Of a DNA stretch of 64,000 nucleotides, positions 32,881 through 43,637 are shown in pieces; the first letter of the stretch is position 1; each line of letters opens with the position of its first letter. This stretch comes from Thozetella sp. PMI_491. Taxonomy: Eukaryota; Ascomycota; Sordariomycetes; Chaetosphaeriales; Chaetosphaeriaceae. The translations under genes and the position numbers were made by a program. Below the pieces are notes generated by a model. That model made no database searches. It was not told where the DNA came from and saw nothing but the letters and a program-made list of their open reading frames with translations. The stretch covers positions 727,589 through 791,588 of the forward strand of contig MU270045.1 of assembly GCA_021432635.1 (NCBI GenBank). Direction: 5' to 3'.

Positions 32881-35800
32881 ATGGCGTCAAGGTTCGTTGC
32901 TCATCCCATGCTCGGACCATTTTTCATATTGGACTAACAGGCTGGGCGTGTAGGCTTGATCGACTAGTCACGTGAGTGCACTCCCTACTTCCGACCCTTG
33001 TCTGTCATGGTTCAATGCAAACACGGAACATGTTCCGTTGATGGGCTTCGGTGCATTGATACCGGCGACCGTCAAGCCGCTCACCCTTCTATTTTGTGCT
33101 AGCACGCCGTTAATGGCCCTCTGTTACTGACGCGTCCCGTAGGCTTATTGAGACTGGGAGCACCCGTCTCATTCGTGATACTGCCGTCAACCAGCTCGCC
33201 GACTGGCAAAAGCAGCACCCCGATGAGCTCTTTAATCTTCTCACGAGGGTAGTTCCTTATCTCCGTCACAAGGATTGGGAGACGAGAACAACTGCGGCCA
33301 AGGCTATTGGGAAAATTGCCGAGCATGCGCCGGTCTACGATCCCAACTCAGCTGATGAGCCTCTCCCCGACAAGAAAGAGGAGTCCTCGGCTGGCAATGG
33401 CGTCAAGAAGGAAGAAGACAAGGACGCCATTATATTGCCTGGCGACAATGAGGTATTCAGGCTCGATACGCTCGACCTCGCAAACATCCTCAAATATGGC
33501 AGGGAGCTCCTGCGAGGTGGAAATGTTGACTACAACCTCGCCGCCCTTGATCCTCAGGCTCGGTTAGCCCACCAGAAGAAGACATTAAACGGCCGGCTCG
33601 GTCTGCTGGGGCGACCCTTCGAGGATGACGAGATACCCGTCATCGTTGAGAACAACTCTATCAGCCCCTTAACCCCACAGGAAGGCGGAAATGGGAATCT
33701 CAACACGAACGGCGCAGCCCGGCATGATGCTGCAGCGAGCACGTCTCAGACGGCTAACCCCGAGGAGTCGGGCCTCAGTTCCCGACAACTCAACGTTCTT
33801 AAGCGGAAGCGGAAGCGCGAAGCCCAAAAGGCAGCACAGAGCCGGGGGAGCTTCGGCGACCTGTCCATCCGTAGGACTGCCACGGCCGGGTCTGAAGGTC
33901 TTGGTGAGGATACGCCCATGGGAGAGGCTGACCCGAAAAAGAGCAAGATGTCGGACTACTTCAACTTGGAGCGGCCCACCGACGTTGACGAGGGCACGAA
34001 GGTCGTGTCTGAGTTTAAAGGGCCTCTGATCCCCATCAAATCCGAGCTCGAAGCCGACGACGACATGGCCGGTACCGAATGGCCGTACGATCGACTCTGC
34101 GACTTCTTAAAAATTGACTTATTTGATCCCAACTGGGAGACCCGCCACGGGGCCGCCATGGGCCTCAGGGAGGTCACCCGAGTGCATGGAGGCGGGGCCG
34201 GGCGATTAATGGGCAAGTCACGCCAGCAGAACGACGAGCTTAACAAGGCGTGGCTGGATGATCTGGCATGTCGCCTATGCTGCGTGCTTATGCTGGATAG
34301 GTTTACCGACTACAGCTCGGACACGTCAGTCGCGCCGATCCGTGAGACGGTGGGCCAGACCCTTGGGTCGGTGCTTCGCCACGTGCCGGCGCAGTCGGTA
34401 CACTCCATCTACCGCCTACTCTACAGGATGGTTATGCAGGAGGACCTCGAGCTGACGCAGCACGTCTGGGCGATCTGCCACGGCGGCATGGTCGGGCTTC
34501 GCTATGTCGTTGCCGTGAGGAAAGATTTGCTGCTCGAGGACGGCGACATGATTGACGGCGTCATCCGCGCCGTCATGAAGGGCCTGGGAGATATGGATGA
34601 CGATGTGCGCTCAGTCAGTGCCGCGACGCTCATCCCGATGGCCAAGGAGTTCGTCACGATGCGTGCCAACTCCCTAGAAGGTCTGATCGACATCGTCTGG
34701 GAGAGTCTCTCCAATCTGGGCGATGATCTGAGTGCGTCCACGGGCAAGATCATGGATCTGCTGGCCACTCTCTGCAGTTTCCCTGAAGTCCTGGAAGCTA
34801 TGAAGGCCTCGGCCGCGCAAGACGAGGAGAGGTCTTTCACCCTCCTCGTCCCCCGCCTCTATCCCTTCCTCCGGCACACCATCACATCGGTGCGGCTTGC
34901 CGTGCTCAAGGCGTTGATGACATTCGTCAACCTTGGTGGCGACACGTCGCAAGGGTGGCTCAACGGCAGAATTCTGCGGCTTATTTTCCAGAACATCCTT
35001 GTCGAGAGGGACCAGGAGACGTTGGCCACTTCCATTCAGTTATGGACGGCTCTTATCCACAACCTGGGCAAGACCCCGGAGGCTCTTGCCGACGAGTTCG
35101 CGGCCCATCTTGAGCCTCTAATGGAACTAACGCTGCACCCCATTGGTGTGTCGCGGAATCCCATTCCCATGAACGCGACCTTGTTCATGAAGCCGTCTGG
35201 AAGTACCTATTCGATGGCGAGTGTCACGCCGGTTGCACGCAAGTCTTCGCCCGTCGACAACGGCGAGAGGGCTGCTAAGCGCCGGAGGAAGTCCGCCAAG
35301 GTTGATGACGTTCCCGTAAACCCCAATAGTCACGACGTAGACGGCCACATGATGCAAGGCGATGTCGACCTGGTTGGCTTGGACGTCCTCGTCCGCTCCC
35401 GAATCTCAGCCGCCAAGGCAATGGGCCTCGTTATGGCCTTCATCCCGGCAGCCAGCATCCGAGCATACGATGCCCACATTTTTCCCGCCCTCTCCTCACC
35501 ATACTCATCAACACAACTTGCCGCCACGATGGTCATTGACGAGTATGCCAAGAACAATGCGTCGCAGAGCGATCCTGCCAGATTCACCGACCCTCTACAG
35601 ACCATCATCGAGTCTGAGCGACCATCCCACTATCGCGACCTAGTCAGCCATGTTCAGCGCGTGCGATCGCAGTGCCAGCAATTGCTCCACCTCTTCCGCG
35701 ACCATGGCAAAGTGTCTTCTAGCAAGCTTCCGACTCTGGCCATCATCGTGCAAGGAGAACCAGAAGCCGGCCCCGGCGCCTTCTCAGTTGCTGATGCCGA

Positions 35801-38800
35801 GAAGGTTGTATCTACCGACTACGAAAAGCTGAAGAAGGCCATGGCGCCCGGCCAGCGCCTCATCGCACTGCCGCAGCTCACCGAAGCCCGTGAGGCAACT
35901 GTGGCAGCAATTCAAGATGCCATTACCGCCAAAGAGGCGCGTGATGCGCGCATCAAGGCCGGCGCTGCCTGCGCCCTAGTCGCTATGAAAATATTGCCCA
36001 AGAAGCCCAGCCCGCTGATCAAGGCCATCATGGACAGCATCAAGACCGAAGAAAACCAAGAATTGCAGGGCCGTTCAGCGGACACAATCGCCCGCTTGGT
36101 CCAGCTCTTCACGACCTCCGGACGCCGGGGACCTGCCGACAAGGTGGTATCGAACCTAGTGAAGTTCTCGTGCGTCGAAGTGGCAGAGACGCCCGAGTTC
36201 CCCAACCACGCTCTCAAGACGAATGTGATCCTCTCGATGCAGAAAGAGGAAGATCGCGTCGATCATCCCGACGCTGCCAAATGGGCTAGAGAAGCAAAGG
36301 CTGCCCGCATCACTCGACGCGGTGCCAAGGATGCGCTGGAGATTCTGTCTAAGACCTTCGGAGCCGACCTATTGACTACGGTGCCGAGGCTTCGCACCTT
36401 CATGGAGGCGCCTCTTGACAAGGCATTCTCCGGGGACCTGCCAGCGGAGGCTAAGGACCCTGAGAGCACATTTGGCCAGGAGATCGTGGACGCCATGTCG
36501 GTGATACGAACAATGACCCCTACTCTCGATAAGTCGCTCCATTCCTTCGTCATGCAGCAGGTGCCGTTGGTCATCAAGGCTCTACGCTCGGAACTCTCAG
36601 TTTTCCGCTACATGGCGGCCAAATGCATGGCAACAATCTGCAGCGTCATCACGGTGGAAGGCATGACTGCTTTCGTCGAAAAGGTACTTCCGTCTATCAA
36701 CAACCCTGTCGACCTCAACTTCCGCCAGGGTGCCATCGAGGCCGTCTACCACTTGATTGCGGTCATGGGGGACGCCATCTTGCCCTACGTCATCTTCCTC
36801 ATCGTGCCTGTGCTCGGCCGTATGAGCGATTCCGACCACGAGATCCGCCTGATCGCCACCACGTCTTTCGCTACTCTCGTCAAGCTGGTGCCCCTGGAGG
36901 CCGGCATTCCGGATCCCCCCGGCCTATCGGCAGAGCTGCTCAAGGGCAGGGATCGGGAGCGGACCTTCATGGCACAGCTCCTGGATCCAAAGAAGGTCGA
37001 ATCCTTCCAAATCCCGGTTGCCATCAAGGCAGAGCTGCGTTCGTACCAGCAGGAGGGCGTCAACTGGCTGCACTTCCTGAACAAGTACCACCTGCACGGT
37101 ATTCTCTGCGATGACATGGGCCTCGGCAAGACGCTACAGACACTTTGCATCGTTGCCAGTGACCACCACAACCGCGCCCAAGAGTTCGCTAAAACTGGTG
37201 CCCCGGATGTCCGCAGGCTTCCGTCGCTCATTGTCTGCCCACCCACCCTATCTGGCCATTGGCAGCAGGAGATTAAAGCCTACGCGCCATTCCTTAGCGT
37301 CACCGCCTACGTGGGACCGCCTGCCGAGCGGAAGACGCTTCAGGACCAGCTTGACAAAACCGACATTGTGATCACGTCGTACGATGTGTGCCGTAATGAT
37401 ATCGAGGTCATCGAGAGATATAATTGGAACTATTGTATTCTCGACGAGGGTCACTTGATCAAGAACCCTCGGGCCAAGACCAGCATAGCCGTCAAGAAGC
37501 TCACCAGCAACCACCGTCTGATCCTAACGGGCACACCCATCCAGAACAATGTCCTCGAGCTCTGGTCACTGTTTGATTTCTTGATGCCCGGCTTCCTCGG
37601 TGCGGAGAAGGTGTTCCAGGATCGGTTCTCCAAGCCAATCCTCGCTAGCCGCAATGCCAAGGCGTCGTCAAAGGAGCAAGAAGCCGGCGCACTTGCTATT
37701 GAGGCGCTGCACAAACAGGTCCTCCCATTCCTCCTCCGCCGTCTCAAGGAAGAGGTACTTAACGACCTTCCGCCCAAGATCCTGCAGAACTACTACTGCG
37801 ATCTTAGCGACCTACAACAGAAGCTCTTTGACGACTTCATCCGGAAAGAGTCCAAGAAGATCAACGAGGAGGCCGGCCGAGATGACAAGGAGGCCAAGCA
37901 GCACATCTTCCAGGCCCTTCAGTACATGCGGAAGTTGTGCAATTCGCCTGCTTTGGTTATGAAACCGGACCACAAGCTTTATGCCGACACTCAGAAGTTC
38001 CTCGAGTCCAAGGGTACCAGCATTGAGGATCCAGTGCACGCTCCGAAGCTCACTGCCCTAAAGGATCTCCTTCTCGATTGCGGCATGGGTGCCGGCGCTG
38101 ATGGCAACGCAGACTCGGCAGACCCCCTGTACACGCCCATCAAGCCCCACCGAGCGCTCATCTTCTGCCAGATGAAAGAGATGCTGGACATGGTCCAGAA
38201 CACGGTCCTGAAGCAGATGCTTCCCTCGGTCTCTTATCTGCGCCTAGATGGATCCGTCGAGGCGACCCGCCGCCAGGACATTGTCAACAAATTCAACAGC
38301 GACCCGTCGTATGACGTGCTACTGCTGACTACTAGCGTGGGTGGCCTGGGTCTCAACCTTACCGGTGCCGATACGGTCATCTTCGTTGAGCACGACTGGA
38401 ATCCCCAGAAGGACCTGCAGGCCATGGACCGAGCGCACCGCATAGGTCAGAAGAAGGTGGTCAATGTGTATCGTCTGATTACTCGAGGCACGCTGGAGGA
38501 GAAGATTCTGTCGCTCCAGCGCTTCAAGATCGACGTTGCCTCCACCGTCGTGAACCAGCAGAACGCTGGCTTGTCGACCATGGACACGGATCAGATTCTA
38601 GACCTTTTCAGCCTCGGCGACACTGGTCCTTCCCTCATATCGGATAAACCAGGCAACGCTAACGGCATAGAGGGTCGCGAGGAAGACATGGTCGACATCG
38701 AAACTGGCGATGTACGGCAACCAGGCAAGAAGGCTGCATGGCTGGACGACTTAGGCGAGCTGTGGGATAAGAACCAGTACGAGGAGAGCTTCGATCTCGA

Positions 38801-38825
38801 TGGGTTCTTGAAGACCATGCAGTAG
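32881..38825 (+). CDS. MOT1: TBP-associated SNF2 ATPase MOT1 (BTAF1)
   Basis: MOT1 removes TATA-binding protein from DNA using ATP. The start needs three exons: 32881-32891 (11 nt), 32954-32971 (an 18-nt micro-exon) and 33143-38825; introns 62 and 171 bp. Joined they read MASRLDRLVTLIETGSTRLI, the expected MOT1 N-terminus, then LADWQKQHPDELFNLLTRVV. Product 1,903 residues. Residues about 20-1270 are HEAT repeats, with a Lys/Arg-rich segment (LKRKRKREAQKAAQ). The ATPase has DDMGLGKT (Lys1339), DEGH at 1444-1447, LTGTPIQNNVLELWSLFDFL, and a helicase C domain with TTSVGGLGLNLTGAD and AHRIGQ (1774-1779). The C-terminus ESFDLDGFLKTMQ is also typical. Nuclear. Its 3' end converges with the next gene, 356 bp away. 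Confidence 0.97.
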
Positions 38826-39181
38826 AGAGCGTCAAGAGTAGGGCGATTGGACATCCGACCGTCAATGGGGGGTGATAGGATATGAAGCAGCGACTCGCGA
38901 GACAGGGCTCGATATTATGCTACAGGTTAGCTAGCACATACCGGGCCAGTTGAGCCAGCCTCTAAACCTAATTAAGGTTGGATCAGGATGGAATTGGCTG
39001 AGCCATCTGGGCCAGCCATTGTTTATCGTGTACACAGTAGTCTTGTATCATACATAATACGGCGAGCAAGGGAAGGACAGGGCGGATAGCTGTTCCCCCT
39101 AGTAGTTTCAACTACCTTGCCCATCTGGCCGGTGGCTCTGGGGCCAGAAAATACAAACACAATTACCGAGGTATCTAGTCT
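38826..39181. other. Convergent 3' flank, 356 bp
   Basis: Between the MOT1 stop and the stop of the 800-residue gene. It should contain both poly(A) regions; AT-richer than the coding DNA. No gene seen. Confidence 0.5.
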
Positions 39182-41584
39182 TCAAGACGCAACGCTAATG
39201 TCGTCTTCTTCCTCTTCCTCCCCCATCGCGATATCACCCTCAGAATCCACGGTAGGCGCGTTGCCTGCCGCGCTCGCGCCCAAGTTGCCATTGGTTTCGT
39301 GCTCCACAAGCACCGGGTTGACGATCTCCATGTCTCCGATATCCTTGGGGCCCTTGAGCTCCGACTCTTTGACCAGAACACGCAGCTGGAGGAAATCCCA
39401 GTGGTAGCCCGCGGTCGGCACCTCCCACTCGATCATCATGGGAGCAGTCTTGATGGGCCACGCTTCGGCTTGGCTTCGAAGCTGGCCTACGACCTCTTTG
39501 TACGCGCAGATATCGTCGTACCAGGGTCTACAGGGTCTGGCGAGCTTCTCCACCAGCCGAATCGCTGCCCGGTTGGCTCCTTCGAGGGTGGTGAAGGAAT
39601 CGTGGAACGTGATGTCCCAAGAAAACAAGTCCATCGGGGTGTCGACGTCGGCCGGAATAATCATAATCGCAGGCTTGGCCGTTTTGGCGATGTTCTCTTT
39701 CTCCTCGTCTTTGCTTCCGTCGTCATCCTCGTTGTCCCAGTATTTGACCCGACCGTCCTCCTTAAGGAATTTGTAGCGCGGGAGTGCCTTGACCGAGACC
39801 ACATCGAAGCGCTTGTGATAGATCTTCGCCATTTTCTTGTCCACTAATATGGCCTTCTCACCACGTTCAAGGCGCATCTGCTCCATAGTTCGCATGTCCT
39901 GGTGCTCAATCTCAATCCAGAAGTGTTGCACATGCCCAGTGGCATACTCCACAGCGGCTTGGAATAGGCCATCGATAATCTTGAACTGCTTGCCAGTAAC
40001 ATCTTTCGTTGGCTTTTCGTATTGTGTTCGCACTAATTTGTTTGCCTGGCCTCGGGAGCGAAATTGGACTCCGCGGATCCGGCCAGCCTCCTTCGGACAG
40101 TCGCTGGGATGGAAGCGGGGGGTTCGACACGTAACGTAGTGAACAATGACGCTATCCTCGTCAAACACCTCCATAGGTAATGCGGCAGCGGCGGCATCGG
40201 GGGCCGGGGCTCGCTCCAACTCCAGGGTGGACTCGGTGGGTGCAGGCGACGGTTCACGGACGGCAGTTGCGGCACTTGCACGTGTCTTGCGAGCGGCATT
40301 CCGGGACTTTCTGGGGGGCTTCGGAGGCGGAGGACGGGGCAGCCGAGGCGCTGGCACATAATGAGGTTGCACAATTCTCTGACCAGATGGGATCTCGCGA
40401 GGGCCAACAGTCGTGGCGTGCAGGGAGCGGTTCACGTCTGGGTTGGTGCTTGTGCCCGAGGAGATAAGCCCCTTGCTCATGCCAGAGTAGCCATCGCTAC
40501 GGATGGACTGCGAAGGGCCCATGGCCGGAACAGATAACGGCTCATGCCGGTTACAACTGCCGGTGGTCGGGTTCGGTGGTCGCGCCGGGCTGCCCATGCT
40601 CCGTGCCAGGACTGCATGGGCGTCGCGTTGAGAGGCAGTCCGTGGCTCCGGCAGCGCGACGTTGACCAACTGTGTGGTTCGTTTGGGCGGAACCTTGGCT
40701 GCTAGCTGCTTATATAGCTCAGCATCCTTGTCTTTCTGCTGCAGGTTGAGCGACGGTGGTCTGGATCTGCTAGAACCTGCTTGGCCACCTGCCTGGATTG
40801 GCTGCAGAGGTAGGCCCGACCCAGCGCTGGATAGGCTCTGCGAGACAGTTGTACTGCGGTCTCTGATACTATTGGTTTTGACTTGCATAGGCCTGGGCTG
40901 CTGCAGAAGGGGTGTGCTGTGAGGAGTTTCGGTCCGCCCCCGCTTGTCTAGAGCATCCTTCAGAGTAAAAGATCCCGCACCGAGACGGGAGTTCGAAAGT
41001 CCTGTGGTACCGATCTCGGAATAGAGTTCTAAATTCTTTTTCTCTAGAGAGTTCGTGCCATTTCCAGCAGTGCTGAGCAGCGGAAGCTGGAGAGTGGCGT
41101 TCTCAGTCCCGCTACATATTCTCGCCTGGTGCTGTGTTGCTGGGAACCGGGGCGCTGATCCCATAAATAGAACATCCTCGTCAGAACTGTCATCCCTCAA
41201 CTCTTGCGGATCTTTGTCAAGGCTCACTAAGCCCTGTGTCCTCTCCTCATTTCCTGGCTTATTAACAGAAGCTGGAGTCGAGGCTTCTTTATGCGTTCCC
41301 CTGAAGAGATTGGATGCTCCAGGGTCACCACCACCGTTGATCGAACCCCTGGATGAATTTTCGGTTGCAGATATATTCTGGGAAGTAGAAGGCCGGAGGA
41401 AAGTGCCGAAAATATCCTTGCGAATCCCACCAGGCTCCGCGGCCACGGGTCTAGGCGTGAGGGAGAGATTCACCCTTGGATCACTAACAGAACTCCGGAC
41501 AACTGCTTTGAGGCTTCGACGGATCACTATTGACAGATCGTTGTCGTCCTCGGAGCTATGCCCACCGTTAGTCTGTGAAGTCAT
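39182..41584 (-). CDS. Uncharacterised 800-residue protein, probably nuclear
   Basis: A single long exon, 800 residues, starting MTSQTNGGHSSEDDNDLSIV. Roughly the first 430 residues are Ser/Pro/Arg-rich and look disordered. Within this lies a proline-basic patch (RLPRPPPPKPPRKSRNAARK) with an AT-hook-like or nuclear-localisation flavour. The C-terminal half from about 480 looks folded: SVIVHYVTCRTPRFHPSDCP, then VQHFWIEIEHQDMRTMEQMR, AIMIIPADVDTPMDLFSWDI and MMIEWEVPTAGYHWDFLQLR. It ends in an acidic run (GEEEEEDDISVAS). I do not recognise a named domain. The length without stops and the non-repetitive C-terminal half argue that it is a true gene. It converges with MOT1 and diverges from CUL4. 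Any chromatin role is a guess from composition. Confidence 0.8.
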   Translation of the reverse strand: MTSQTNGGHSSEDDNDLSIVIRRSLKAVVRSSVSDPRVNLSLTPRPVAAEPGGIRKDIFGTFLRPSTSQNISATENSSRGSINGGGDPGASNLFRGTHKEASTPASVNKPGNEERTQGLVSLDKDPQELRDDSSDEDVLFMGSAPRFPATQHQARICSGTENATLQLPLLSTAGNGTNSLEKKNLELYSEIGTTGLSNSRLGAGSFTLKDALDKRGRTETPHSTPLLQQPRPMQVKTNSIRDRSTTVSQSLSSAGSGLPLQPIQAGGQAGSSRSRPPSLNLQQKDKDAELYKQLAAKVPPKRTTQLVNVALPEPRTASQRDAHAVLARSMGSPARPPNPTTGSCNRHEPLSVPAMGPSQSIRSDGYSGMSKGLISSGTSTNPDVNRSLHATTVGPREIPSGQRIVQPHYVPAPRLPRPPPPKPPRKSRNAARKTRASAATAVREPSPAPTESTLELERAPAPDAAAAALPMEVFDEDSVIVHYVTCRTPRFHPSDCPKEAGRIRGVQFRSRGQANKLVRTQYEKPTKDVTGKQFKIIDGLFQAAVEYATGHVQHFWIEIEHQDMRTMEQMRLERGEKAILVDKKMAKIYHKRFDVVSVKALPRYKFLKEDGRVKYWDNEDDDGSKDEEKENIAKTAKPAIMIIPADVDTPMDLFSWDITFHDSFTTLEGANRAAIRLVEKLARPCRPWYDDICAYKEVVGQLRSQAEAWPIKTAPMMIEWEVPTAGYHWDFLQLRVLVKESELKGPKDIGDMEIVNPVLVEHETNGNLGASAAGNAPTVDSEGDIAMGEEEEEDDISVAS

Positions 41585-43637
41585 TGTGACTAGTATTAAG
41601 CCGCTGAGGCTGAAGTGATAGGAGCCCCGGGTTGAGAAAATTGGAGGACAAGGTTATTGTTGTACGCCTTGCGGGTGTGGTGATCTTGATTGCAGCCTCC
41701 TGTTCTGGGCGAGAAGGCCTCTTTCAGCAATTTCCTTATGCCCCTTTTTGGTCCCTTACTGAGATCGATAGGTATTGTGTCCTGTATGTGGATACTTAAA
41801 TCCCCCAAAGATCCAGGGTCAGCTCGAGTCCATGCACACGAGCCTTGCCTAGAGGGCTAAAGGGACAAGAGCCTTCGCAAGCTGTGGTGGGGGTATCAGC
41901 CAGCTGTCACTCTTCGCCTCAAGCTACTGCTGGTGGTGATAGGGGTGAATATGAGAGGGGAGATAGAAAATAGAGGAGGAAGAGGATTGAATGTCAGCAG
42001 CAAGATGAGATTAGGAGAAGACCAGAGCTCTAAAGAGGAGTGAGGTTGGGGTTGAAAGTTGAGGCTTGCAAAGGAAAGTGCGGTTCCAGGTGTTGAGGGG
42101 GTGGAGGATAGCATGGAACGCGAAGCTGACCATGCCTCAACCAACCTTGAAAGAAGTAGTTTGATGACAGGTTGAAAATATTCGGGGGCGAGTGCCAAGG
42201 GCATACGAATTTTGCACATTCGTAGCTCAGGACTGATGTGAATTAGTTTGAATCATCTAGGCGGCGCCGAGGGGAAGAAGGTTGACTCGGCTCAGATATC
42301 CCTCTCAGATTTTCCGTAGCCACCTACGGTAAATGCTGTTCATGATTCTGAGGCGTAAGTTTGTGTGAATGTGCTTGGGCAAGAGTGGGTGTGTGCAAAT
42401 CTTAGGTAGTGTAAACCTGCCTGCTGGTCAAGATATCTGCCCTTGCATCCATCTGTCTTGTGCCCAGGATGACAAAGTACGATACGAACATTGAGATCAA
42501 CAGCGATTATGAGGAGAGAAATAAGAACATGCATGCATCGGGGATCGTGCCGGACCTGAACTTTACTTCCACTGCTTCACGGGCTTAGATAACAGCTCAC
42601 AGGCGCCACTATGGTCTTTACTAAGTATTCTGAGCAGTATCTCATCGCTTTAAAAAATATGCCTAGGAACGAATACGGACTGGACACAGCATGTACATAG
42701 CGTACCTCCCTATCGTACCTATTGTTTACTCATCCTTTTGGTCGACCCCTTTTTTCGGGGAAACCTCGGTTGCACACTAGTTGTGAAGATGTGTTTGCCA
42801 TTGCCCCTTCCCTTTGGAATATGAGAAAGGAGGGGGAGGGGATATGTTGATCCAAAGCCAAGGAGACATTTGGAAGTCCTAGAGCTCTTGCATGTTTCTG
42901 AGAAGGAGGAGCTGGAGGCAAAGCCCGCAAACGTGGGCTCATTTTTCCTGCTTCGTAAACGTGCTACTTCTCGCTTTCCTCAGGCAAAAAGCCTGGCTCT
43001 TGGCATCTTGGCATATGTACCTTTTCATCCCTGAACCACCGAGTTACTGGGAGGAGGCAAGACGGTTGAGTACGTAGTGGTGAAAGGGCTTGATTGTATT
43101 TTGTTTTTTGTACATGGCATCGGACTGGACCTACGTAGGTCGGGCAGCCACAGTTAATAAGGTAAGCGCGAGATCAGCGTCCGAGCTTCTCTCTCCACAA
43201 ATGGATCCCCAATCGAAGCAGGGCCTCGATAAGCAGGTCTTATCGGTGCCGCGATTACAGTACAGCGCGTATCTGCTGTCCCGCCAGTTACTAAGGGTAT
43301 GTCGTCGAAGGCCTAGCCTCGGGAGCTGCCCTCTTTAACTCCGCTTTCTTTCTTCCGAAAGCTCAACGGCGACCTCGCAGGACCACGCGCCAAAAGCCCA
43401 TGGTCGCCGCCTTTCTACTCATTCCCTTTTGAAAGCAGCGGAACTCACGGCAGGGCGCGCGTGCTCCCCAACGCTTCGGCCTCGACTCCCCCTGCTCTCT
43501 TTTTTTTTCCCTCTTTTCATCCCCTCTACTCCGCTCTCCTGCGACGAATCGTCCCCGGCAATTTGATACCAAAAGCAAAACCGCCAACCCGGGGTCTGTG
43601 TGACGCTCTGTTGCATCCCCGGCCTCTCAGACGGTCC
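41585..43637. promoter_or_regulatory. 2-kb divergent region between the 800-residue gene and CUL4
   Basis: Holds the upstream sequences of both genes. AT-richer in 42.2-42.8 kb. C/T-rich leader-like sequence lies at 43480-43560 before CUL4. No supported gene inside. Confidence 0.45.
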
